Below are positions 19,028 to 25,808 of a DNA stretch of 64,000 nt, piece by piece. Position 1 is the stretch's first letter. Every line of letters starts with the position of its first letter. The position numbers and the translations under genes are program-made. Source of the DNA: an uncultured Muribaculum sp. (GTDB taxonomy: Bacteria > Bacteroidota > Bacteroidia > Bacteroidales > Muribaculaceae). Location: positions 36,507 through 100,506 of the forward strand of contig CAJTSK010000008.1 of NCBI GenBank assembly GCA_910578835.1, in the 5' to 3' direction. The notes under the pieces are model-generated. The model was given only the letters and a program-made list of their open reading frames with translations. It was not told where the DNA came from and made no database searches.

Positions 19028-19079
19028 AAGATACCAAAGGACAATCGGGTTTCATCGCCCGGCTTGTCCTTTGTATCTT
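19028..19079 (+). terminator. Terminator hairpin of the glycogen operon
   Basis: A 22-base arm (19028-19049) is complementary at 20 positions to 19058-19079, with an 8-base loop. It lies 15 bases after the GH57 stop. The arms begin with AAG and end with CTT, with only a short T run after, so efficiency is uncertain. Confidence 0.65.
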
Positions 19080-19118
19080 ATTTACATATAATAAAAACAT
19101 ATTAAAAAACGTATTACT

Positions 19119-19637
19119 ATGCTTAGCTCCAAAGTACAAGACGCGTTAAACGCGCAAATCAATGCCGAGTTCTGGTCGGCTTACCTGTATCTCGCCATGG
19201 CATGCAACTTTGATGCCGATGGCAAGCCCGGAATTGCCAACTGGTTTCGCATCCAGTTTCAGGAAGAGCAGGCCCACGCACAGATATTCATGAACTACAT
19301 GAACGCCCGTGGCGGCAGGGTAATCCTTAAACCGATAGAAGAAGTGCCCGCAACATGGGAAAAGCCTCTCGACGCGTTTATGGACACTCTCGCCCACGAA
19401 CAGAAGGTAACAGCACTTATCAACAACCTCTACGCTATCGCAGAGGCAGAGAAAGACTATCCCACCTGTGACCGCCTCAACTGGTTTGTCAACGAGCAGG
19501 TAGAAGAGGAAGAGAGCGCCCAGCAGCTCATCGACAAGTTCCGCATGATCGGTGACAACGGCATGGGACTTTACATGCTCGACCAGGAGCTTGCTGCACG
19601 CGTCTACAACGTGCCCTCCCCGCTTGCAGCAAAATAA
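19119..19637 (+). CDS. ftnA: Ferritin (bacterial non-haem, FtnA type)
   Basis: A 172-residue four-helix-bundle iron-storage protein that would form a 24-mer and oxidise Fe(II). Ferroxidase ligands are visible: Glu in NAQINAEFWSAYLY (about 17), the E-x-x-H motif in QEEQAHAQ (about 50-53), Glu in AHEQKV (about 94) and Gln/Glu in NEQVEEEE (about 127-130). The C-terminal short helix (GLYMLDQELAARVY) is standard. It is monocistronic, between two terminator hairpins. Iron or oxygen control is likely from biology, but no operator is seen. Confidence 0.96.
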   Translation: MLSSKVQDALNAQINAEFWSAYLYLAMACNFDADGKPGIANWFRIQFQEEQAHAQIFMNYMNARGGRVILKPIEEVPATWEKPLDAFMDTLAHEQKVTALINNLYAIAEAEKDYPTCDRLNWFVNEQVEEEESAQQLIDKFRMIGDNGMGLYMLDQELAARVYNVPSPLAAK

Positions 19638-19659
19638 GCTGAATCTACAACAAAAAAAT

Positions 19660-19693
19660 AAGCGCGACCGCCGGTGACACGACGATCGCGCTT
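19660..19693. terminator. Bidirectional terminator between ferritin and RNase E/G genes
   Basis: AAGCGCGACCG (19660-19670) pairs with CGATCGCGCTT (19683-19693) at 10 of 11 positions. T-rich sequence follows on the + strand, and an A-rich stretch (19652-19658) gives a U tract for the - strand, so it can serve the two convergent genes. Confidence 0.75.
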
Positions 19694-19726
19694 TTACGTT
19701 AGCGATAACCGCGGGCACAAGACGCC

Positions 19727-21349
19727 CTATTCTTCGCTATCTCGATTCTTGGCTTTAGACTTTGACTTCGATGAGGATGATTCAAGATCCTTCTCCTCGG
19801 CGAGGTCTATTTCATTTTTGTCACTATCCACTACCTTATATTGAAGATAGGCAAGCGACTGGTCGGGAACAATCTTAAACTTGCTGCCAAACTCCATGCG
19901 CCATTTCCTGTAGAGCGAGAGCAATCCTTTTTTCAGATATGCGTCGACAAACGGATGGACATACATCACAAAGCCGGTCACTTTAAGATTGTTGATAAGA
20001 TAATCCAGTTTTTCGTGCAGAGTATCGGTAAACAGCAACGACGGCTGCACCTCTCCTTTGCCGAAGCATGAAGGACACTTTTCGGCAATAACTACATCAA
20101 GCGCGGGGCGTACCCTCTGGCGGGTAATCTGCATAAGCCCGAACTTACTGAGCGGCAATATATTGTGACGGGCACGGTCGTTTGCCATCACTTCTTTCAT
20201 ATGCTCATAAAGAGTCTGACGGTGCTCAGCCTTGTTCATGTCGATAAAATCAATCACGATTATACCGCCCATGTCGCGCAGTCTCAGCTGCCTTGCTATC
20301 TCGTCGGCAGCGCGCAGATTTACCTCAAGAGCGTTGCTTTCCTGGTCGGACGTCGCTTTCGAGCGGTTGCCCGAGTTTACGTCAATCACATGCAGAGCCT
20401 CCGTGTGCTCAATGATGATATACGCTCCTGACTTGAAAGAGACAGTCTTGCCAAACGACGACTTAATCTGTCGCGTGATGTTGAAGTGGTCAAATATAGG
20501 CACATCTTTTGAGTAAAGCTTCACGATGTCGTGACACTCTGGAGCAATCAGGTCAACATACTTTGAAATCTGATTATAAGTCTCCTCGTCATTGACATAT
20601 ATGCTCTCAAAAGAGGGGCTGAACACGTCGCGCAACATGCTTACAATACGGCTTTCCTCTTCAAAAATCAGCGAGGGCACGGTAGAATGTTGTGCTTTAA
20701 AGACAGTGTCTTCCCAACACTTCAGCAAGGTCTTCAGCTCATGATTTAACTCGGCTACGCGCTTTCCTTCAGCAGATGTGCGCACTATCACGCCGAAATT
20801 CTTTGGTCTGATACTGTCGACAAGCTGTCTAAGGCGTAGCTTCTCTTCAGTAGTCTTGATTTTCTGCGACACGGAAATCTTGTCAGAAAAAGGAATCAGT
20901 ACAAGAAAACGTCCTGTAAACGTGATTTCCGTAGTAAGTCGCGGACCCTTTGTCGAGATAGGTTCTTTTGCTATCTGGACCATCAACGTCATGTCCTTCT
21001 CCAGGACATCGGCAATAGTGCCCTGCTTGTTGATGTCGGGCATGAGCTTCATCTTAGAGAGCGACGGCACATGCTTTGGGTCATCGAGAGCCTGCTTGAC
21101 AAACTGGTAATAGGTAGAGAATTGGGAGCCAAGATCCAGGTAATGAAGAAAAGCGTCTTTCTCATAGCCTACGTCAACGAAGGCGGCATTAAGTCCGGGC
21201 ATGAGCTTTTTCACTCTTGCGAGATAAATGTCGCCGACAGCGTAGGAGATATTCCGTGACTCTTTCTGGAGAGAAACGAGCCTGGAATCTTCCGCCAAGG
21301 CGATTGACACCTCGGAAGGCTGTACATCTACAATGAGTTCACTTTTCAT
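19727..21349 (-). CDS. rng: Ribonuclease E/G family endoribonuclease
   Basis: 540 residues, the single RNase E/G-type enzyme for rRNA maturation and mRNA decay. It has an N-terminal S1-like domain (DIYLARVKKLMPGLNAAFVDVGYEKDAFLH in two parts), an RNase H-like/5'-sensor region, a DNase I-like catalytic centre with the acidic residues of LHVIDVNSGNR and GGIIVIDFIDM, and the zinc link motif CPSCFGKGE. The C-terminus ends in a short Ser/Lys-rich tail (SSSSKSKSKAKNR) in place of the long RNase E scaffold, so it is RNase G-like in size. Its ATG overlaps the stop of a 27-codon upstream ORF as ATGA, and the leader contains a 10-bp stem. Confidence 0.94.
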   Translation of the reverse strand: MKSELIVDVQPSEVSIALAEDSRLVSLQKESRNISYAVGDIYLARVKKLMPGLNAAFVDVGYEKDAFLHYLDLGSQFSTYYQFVKQALDDPKHVPSLSKMKLMPDINKQGTIADVLEKDMTLMVQIAKEPISTKGPRLTTEITFTGRFLVLIPFSDKISVSQKIKTTEEKLRLRQLVDSIRPKNFGVIVRTSAEGKRVAELNHELKTLLKCWEDTVFKAQHSTVPSLIFEEESRIVSMLRDVFSPSFESIYVNDEETYNQISKYVDLIAPECHDIVKLYSKDVPIFDHFNITRQIKSSFGKTVSFKSGAYIIIEHTEALHVIDVNSGNRSKATSDQESNALEVNLRAADEIARQLRLRDMGGIIVIDFIDMNKAEHRQTLYEHMKEVMANDRARHNILPLSKFGLMQITRQRVRPALDVVIAEKCPSCFGKGEVQPSLLFTDTLHEKLDYLINNLKVTGFVMYVHPFVDAYLKKGLLSLYRKWRMEFGSKFKIVPDQSLAYLQYKVVDSDKNEIDLAEEKDLESSSSKSKSKAKNRDSEE

Positions 21350-21429
21350 TTGGTCTTTTCTTTGTCATATACGCAGAGAACAAACTTGACTTCATCGCGC
21401 ATGAGCAGATTGGTCACGTTTGTTCTCAT
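21346..21429 (-). CDS. 27-residue ORF translationally coupled to RNase E/G (candidate leader peptide)
   Basis: An ATG at 21429 opens 27 codons, encoding MRTNVTNLLMRDEVKFVLC and then VYDKEKTK, and ends at TGA 21346-21348, which overlaps the RNase ATG (21349) as ATGA. A perfect 10-bp inverted repeat (21376-21385 and 21418-21427) begins at the second base of its start-adjacent codons and can sequester its initiation region. No family is recognised. That it is translated is inference from the exact stop/start overlap and its position; it could instead be only a structured 5' leader. It may couple or autoregulate synthesis of the nuclease. Confidence 0.4.
   Translation of the reverse strand: MRTNVTNLLMRDEVKFVLCVYDKEKTK
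21376..21427 (-). promoter_or_regulatory. Long-range stem in the RNase E/G leader
   Basis: GAGAACAAAC (21376-21385) and GTTTGTTCTC (21418-21427) are perfectly complementary with 32 bases between. No T tract follows, so this is not a standard terminator. It lies inside the 5' leader, where RNase E of other bacteria is known to autoregulate through leader structure. Confidence 0.5.
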
Positions 21430-21484
21430 GTATATACAAATTTCATGTTAAACAGTCATTTCTGAAAATAAACGGTCACCCTGA

Positions 21485-21574
21485 TTATTTCTTCTTATGA
21501 CGATTCTTTCTTAGGCGTTTTTTGCGCTTGTGAGTGGCCATCTTGTGACCTTTTCTTTTCTTTCCGCTTGGCAT
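21485..21574 (-). CDS. 29-residue AURKAIP1/COX24-domain ribosome-associated peptide
   Basis: A tiny, extremely basic protein starting MPSGKKRKGHKMATHKRKK and ending RLRKNRHKKK (29 residues; ATG at 21572-21574, TAA at 21485-21487). It matches the Bacteroidota peptide annotated as AURKAIP1/COX24-domain protein, a relative of mitochondrial small-subunit protein mS38 and of small bacterial 30S peptides; the family assignment is from recognised sequence. It lies between the HU-like gene and RNase E/G in the same direction. Its length makes it easy to miss. Confidence 0.88.
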   Translation of the reverse strand: MPSGKKRKGHKMATHKRKKRLRKNRHKKK

Positions 21575-21634
21575 TGTACGCTAATTTAAAGTTAATATTA
21601 TTGTTAATTAAGTTGTTTTATCTCGTGGGGTATA

Positions 21635-21907
21635 TTATTTCACCTCTTCCATGAACACCTTTGCAGGCTTGAATGCCGGAATCTTATGCTCGGGGATGAT
21701 GATGGTAGTATTCTTTGAAATGTTGCGGGCGGTCTTCTCTGAACGGGTCTTAACGATGAAGCTACCAAAGCCACGGAGATATACATTCTCGCCGTGAGCC
21801 AGAGAATCCTTTACAATCTCCATGAACTTCTCGATAGTCTCAAGCACATTTACCTTCTCAATACCGGTAGTCTTAGAGATTTCGTTTACGATGTCGGCTT
21901 TTGTCAT
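21635..21907 (-). CDS. HU/IHF-family DNA-binding protein
   Basis: A 90-residue histone-like dimeric DNA-bending protein. An N-terminal helical pair (MTKADIVNEISKTTGI...VLETIEKFMEIVKDSL) is followed by the beta-saddle with GENVYLRGFGSFIVKTR and the conserved arm sequence ARNISKNTTIIIPEHKIPAFKPAK, which carries the minor-groove Pro. The length is normal. First of the HU / COX24 peptide / RNase E/G set on the - strand, a grouping common in Bacteroidales. Confidence 0.95.
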   Translation of the reverse strand: MTKADIVNEISKTTGIEKVNVLETIEKFMEIVKDSLAHGENVYLRGFGSFIVKTRSEKTARNISKNTTIIIPEHKIPAFKPAKVFMEEVK

Positions 21908-22090
21908 TTTCGTTTATTTTTATTATAGTGTAATAATTTTATGATTTGCAAGCGTTTAAGCTGTTTTAAGCGTTCCCGCCAATTTTGCAAGTGCAAATAT
22001 CGCACTTTTTTTTCAAATAGCTACAATCTGTCGGTCACTTTTTAAAATAAAATTCTCAAATCCACACTTTTATCACCCGACGAATAGCTA

Positions 22091-22124
22091 CCGTGTCCCA
22101 TGGATATAGACCCACGGGACACGG
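22091..22124 (-). terminator. GC-rich hairpin downstream of asparaginase
   Basis: CCGTGTCCC at 22091-22099 with ATGG pairs with CCACGGGACACGG at 22112-22124 (12 of 13). It lies about 55 bases beyond the asparaginase stop. There is no clear T tract, so termination is plausible but not certain. The rest of 21908-22177 holds nothing recognisable. Confidence 0.45.
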
Positions 22125-22177
22125 CAGATGATTCTTTCAGAATCAAACTTAATTCAATATCATTTTACGGAGACAGG

Positions 22178-23218
22178 TCACAAAGTCACCTCACCGCAAA
22201 GTGAACATTCGAGATATTTTCTTACCTCGGCAGGTGGCAATCCGAGACCGAAGAGATACATCAGCTTGGTGATAGCCGCCTCTGAGGTCATGTCGTGACC
22301 GGAAATCACTCCGGCAGCGGCAAGACGGTCGCCCGACAGATAGCGCTTTGTATGTACACCGCCGTTGACACACTGGGTGACATTGACAATCACGATACCT
22401 CTCTCCACAGCGTCATGTATGGCATCGAGAAACCACAGGTAGGTAGGCGCATTTCCGGCACCGAATGTCTTCAGCACTATGCCCTTTATGCCGGGAGCTG
22501 AAAGCTGATGACGCAATATCTCCTCCGGTATACCGGGATTCAGGTCAAGAAACATCACATTGGTATCCATCGCGTAGCGTACCTTAAGCGGACGCTTCAC
22601 GACCGCCCTCATCAATGCCTCTTCATTGAAATGTATGCCAAGACCTATCTTTGCGAGCGGCGGATAATTGTTGCTCTTGAAAGCGTTGAAATTGTCGGCG
22701 CTCATCTTTGTCGAGCGGTTGCCCCTCCAAAGATAGTTTTCAAACAATATCGCCACTTCCTGCACCATCGGGGCATCATTGATATCGGTAGCGGCAGCAA
22801 TCTGCAATGCCGTTATCAGATTTTCCTCGCCGTCGGTGCGCACCTCGCCGATAGGGAGCTGCGACCCGGTGATAATCACAGGCTTGTGTAGATTTTCGAG
22901 CATAAACGACAGGGCCGATGCCGTGTACGACATAGTGTCGGTGCCATGTAACACGACAAAGCCGTCAAACCTGTCGAAATTATCCTCAATAGCGCGCGCC
23001 ATCTCCATCCAATACTTCGGATTCATGTCGGAAGAGTCGAGAGGAGGATTGAACTGGATATTTTCAATTATGTAATCAAGCATCTTGATTTTCGGCACAT
23101 TATCAATCAGATGCGTGAAGTCAAATGGCTGAAGCGTGTGAGTCTCCGGATTCTCAATCATACCGATGGTGCCACCGGTATATATGATCAGAATATGGGG
23201 TTTTCGCGCACTTTTCAT
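22178..23218 (-). CDS. ansA: Type I (cytoplasmic) L-asparaginase
   Basis: Hydrolyses L-asparagine to aspartate and ammonia. About 346 residues without a signal peptide, hence type I. Motifs: the catalytic Thr loop IIYTGGTIGMIENPETH, the Ser/Asp binding segment (PPLDSSDMNPKYW), the second catalytic Thr in VLHGTDTMSYTASALSFML (HGTDT) and the downstream Lys in the ITGSQLPIGE region. A GTG start at 23245 is possible, but the ATG at 23218 gives MKSARKPHILI, a normal N-terminus. It lies about 30 bases after metG and is probably co-transcribed with it. Confidence 0.93.
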   Translation of the reverse strand: MKSARKPHILIIYTGGTIGMIENPETHTLQPFDFTHLIDNVPKIKMLDYIIENIQFNPPLDSSDMNPKYWMEMARAIEDNFDRFDGFVVLHGTDTMSYTASALSFMLENLHKPVIITGSQLPIGEVRTDGEENLITALQIAAATDINDAPMVQEVAILFENYLWRGNRSTKMSADNFNAFKSNNYPPLAKIGLGIHFNEEALMRAVVKRPLKVRYAMDTNVMFLDLNPGIPEEILRHQLSAPGIKGIVLKTFGAGNAPTYLWFLDAIHDAVERGIVIVNVTQCVNGGVHTKRYLSGDRLAAAGVISGHDMTSEAAITKLMYLFGLGLPPAEVRKYLECSLCGEVTL

Positions 23219-23249
23219 CTTTATATTATTATAGATTGTTTTCACTAAA

Positions 23250-25292
23250 TCACATCACCTGAGCTCCCGGGCGCACAGGCGCTGTCGGGCCGATTACCAC
23301 AAGCGAGCCGTCGGGATTTTCGGCAGAGAGTATCATTCCCTCCGAGAGGATACCACGGAGCTTACGTGGCTCGAAATTGGCGATGAAGCACACCTGCTTT
23401 CCTATCAGGTCGGCGGGTTGATAATATTTGGCGATGCCTGAAACGATTGTACGCTTCTTCATGCCATCGTCGATAAGGAAGCGCAGGAGTTTGTCGGCCT
23501 TGGGCACTTTCTCACATTCAAGCACTGTTCCCACACGTATGTCACACTTCTTGAATGTGTCAAAGTCCACATTTTCAGCCTGAGGCGCAACCTTCCAGTT
23601 GTCAAGCTGATTCTGGCGCTTTATATCTTCAAGACGCTTGATCTGTCCTTCGATTACATCATCCTCGATTTTCTCAAACAGAAGTTCCGGCTCTCCAATC
23701 TTTGCACCGGCAGGCACAAGGTCGTTGCATCCGAGCATATCCCATGTAATGGTCTTGCCACCGAGCATCTTGAGCAGCTTCTCGGCCATGAAAGGCAAGA
23801 AAGGCTCAAAAGCGACAGCGATATTTCCGCATATCTGGATAGCCACATTAAGGATAGTCGCAGCACGGTCCATATCGGTCTTGGCTACCTTCCACGGCTC
23901 AGTCTCCTGCAGATAGCGGTTGCCGAGGCGCGCGATATTCATAGCATCTTTAAGCGCGTCGCGGAAGTGGAAATTGTCAAGATTATCGGTGAGCGACTCC
24001 TTTATCGATGCAAGTTCCTTGAATGCAAGAGTGTCACACTCGGCATACTCTCCCGCAGCTGGCACTACACCGTCAAAATATTTATGGGTAAGCACCACGG
24101 CGCGATTCACAAAGTTTCCGAGGATAGCGACAAGCTCGCTGTTGTTACGCGCCTGGAAGTCACGCCAAGTGAAGTCATTATCTTTTGTCTCGGGAGCGTT
24201 GGCTGTGAGAACGTAACGCAACACATCCTGCTTGCCCGGGAAATCGCGCAGATACTCGTGAAGCCATACGGCCCAGTTACGCGAAGTGGAAATCTTGTCG
24301 CCTTCAAGGTTAAGGAACTCATTGGCAGGCACATTGTCGGGCAACTGGAAATTGTCGCCATAAGCCATCAGCATTGACGGGAACACGATGCAGTGAAACA
24401 CGATGTTGTCCTTGCCGATGAAGTGGATAAGCCTTGTCTCGGGGTCTTTCCACCATGTCTCCCAGCTGTCGGGGAGTATTTCCTTGGTATTTGAGATATA
24501 GCCTATAGGCGCGTCAAACCACACATAAAGCACCTTGCCGTCAGCGCCCTCCACAGGCACCGGGATACCCCAGTCAAGGTCGCGGCTCACGGCACGCGGC
24601 TGCAGACCCATGTCAAGCCATGACTTGCACTGTCCGTAGACATTGCTTCGCCACTCCTTATGTCCGTCAAGTATCCACTTGCGGAGTGTAGGCTCCCACT
24701 TGTCAAGGGGCAGATACCAGTGTTTGGTCTCCTTCATGACAGGCTTGCTGCCGGTAATGGCGCTGGTAGGGTCGATTAGTTCTTCGGGGCTGAGCGATGT
24801 GCCACATGCCTCACACTGGTCACCGTAGGCACGCTCGTTACCGCAATGGGGGCATTTGCCGGTCACATAGCGGTCGGCAAGGAATTGTCCGGCCTCTTCA
24901 TCGTAGAGCTGCATGGAGGTCTTCTCTACAAACTCACCCTTCTCATAGAGACGCTTGAAAAATTCAGAGGCAGTCGCCGCATGAGTGGATGAAGTTGTGC
25001 GTGAATATACATCAAACGATATGCCGAGCTCCTCGAAAGAATCTTTGATGATATTGTGGTAGCGGTCCACGATATCCTGGGGAGTAACCCCCTCGCGGCG
25101 CGCCTTTATGGTGATGGGCACTCCATGCTCGTCGCTACCGCCTATCATCTTCACGTCCTCGCCGCGAAGACGAAGGTAACGGGCATAGATGTCGGCAGGC
25201 ACATATACACCGGCAAGATGTCCTATGTGTACAGGTCCGTTGGCATAAGGGAGAGCAGTCGTAATGAGAGTGCGCTTAAAGTTCTTTTCCAT
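23250..25292 (-). CDS. metG: Methionine-tRNA ligase with C-terminal tRNA-binding domain
   Basis: 680 residues. Class I synthetase: the HIGH motif is in PYANGPVHIGHLAG (about residues 21-24), the zinc knuckle is CPHCGNERAYGDQCEACG, and the KMSKS equivalent reads DKISTSRNW, a divergent form. An anticodon-binding helical domain follows, then a C-terminal EMAP/Trbp111-like OB fold (DIRVGTVLECEKVPKADKLL) that helps hold the tRNA and dimerise. The length is normal for the two-domain bacterial form. Confidence 0.96.
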   Translation of the reverse strand: MEKNFKRTLITTALPYANGPVHIGHLAGVYVPADIYARYLRLRGEDVKMIGGSDEHGVPITIKARREGVTPQDIVDRYHNIIKDSFEELGISFDVYSRTTSSTHAATASEFFKRLYEKGEFVEKTSMQLYDEEAGQFLADRYVTGKCPHCGNERAYGDQCEACGTSLSPEELIDPTSAITGSKPVMKETKHWYLPLDKWEPTLRKWILDGHKEWRSNVYGQCKSWLDMGLQPRAVSRDLDWGIPVPVEGADGKVLYVWFDAPIGYISNTKEILPDSWETWWKDPETRLIHFIGKDNIVFHCIVFPSMLMAYGDNFQLPDNVPANEFLNLEGDKISTSRNWAVWLHEYLRDFPGKQDVLRYVLTANAPETKDNDFTWRDFQARNNSELVAILGNFVNRAVVLTHKYFDGVVPAAGEYAECDTLAFKELASIKESLTDNLDNFHFRDALKDAMNIARLGNRYLQETEPWKVAKTDMDRAATILNVAIQICGNIAVAFEPFLPFMAEKLLKMLGGKTITWDMLGCNDLVPAGAKIGEPELLFEKIEDDVIEGQIKRLEDIKRQNQLDNWKVAPQAENVDFDTFKKCDIRVGTVLECEKVPKADKLLRFLIDDGMKKRTIVSGIAKYYQPADLIGKQVCFIANFEPRKLRGILSEGMILSAENPDGSLVVIGPTAPVRPGAQVM

Positions 25293-25327
25293 TTTCTATA
25301 TTGAGGATAACAATTTTATTTTCAATG

Positions 25328-25335
25328 CAAAATTA
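25328..25335 (-). promoter_or_regulatory. -7 element (TAATTTTG) before metG
   Basis: Reads TAATTTTG on the - strand, an exact TAnnTTTG match 36 bases before the metG ATG. No TTTG lies at the right distance upstream. Confidence 0.45.
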
Positions 25336-25500
25336 GTTTTTTATTGCGAAATATTAAAATCTCTGTAACATTATGTCACCAAGACCATCGGCGGGATTTT
25401 GCAATGTCACTGACTTTTCTTTTACATTTGACAGACACCGGTGCAAATCATTGAACAAATGCAATCATTCACCGTTGTTTTAACATCAAGCAAAAAGATG

Positions 25501-25508
25501 TAATTTTG
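25501..25508 (+). promoter_or_regulatory. -7 element (TAATTTTG) of the DUF4250 gene
   Basis: An exact TAnnTTTG match 17 bases before the ATG at 25526. The -33 region has only a weak match. Confidence 0.5.
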
Positions 25509-25525
25509 CACAAAATTTTATCGAC

Positions 25526-25705
25526 ATGAATCAATTACCCGATGACCCGGCAATGCTGTTCAGCGTGCTCAACATGAAGCTGCGCGACAACTACAGTTCG
25601 CTCGACGAGCTATGTGACGACCTTGACATAAACCGCGACGAGCTTGAGAGCAAGATGCGTGACTATGGCTGGGAATACAGCCCGGAAGCCAACAAGTTTT
25701 GGTGA
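25526..25705 (+). CDS. DUF4250-domain small protein
   Basis: 59 residues, MNQLPDDPAMLFSVLNMKL followed by RDNYSSLDELCDDLDI. This matches the DUF4250 family of small conserved proteins in gut Bacteroidota and Firmicutes; the residues PxDPxMLxSxxNxKLRDxYxSLxxLC are the family signature as I know it. The C-terminal part looks like a small helix-turn-helix (DINRDELESKMRDYGWEY), so a nucleic-acid role is imaginable, but none is established. It has its own -7 element and a strong terminator after it, making a compact single-gene unit. Confidence 0.85.
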   Translation: MNQLPDDPAMLFSVLNMKLRDNYSSLDELCDDLDINRDELESKMRDYGWEYSPEANKFW

Positions 25706-25737
25706 CACCCGGCTGAGCCGCCGGCAATAGACAAGAC

Positions 25738-25785
25738 AAAGAGGTCATAAGGCTATCAAAACCTTATGACCTCTTTTTTATTTTA
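25738..25785 (+). terminator. Strong terminator of the DUF4250 gene
   Basis: AAAGAGGTCATAAGG (25738-25752) pairs perfectly with CCTTATGACCTCTTT (25762-25776) around a 9-base loop, then TTTTATTTTA. The A-rich 5' arm may also serve the convergent Omp28-like gene. Confidence 0.93.
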
Positions 25786-25808
25786 CTTCCGCTATACGGA
25801 AACGCGGT

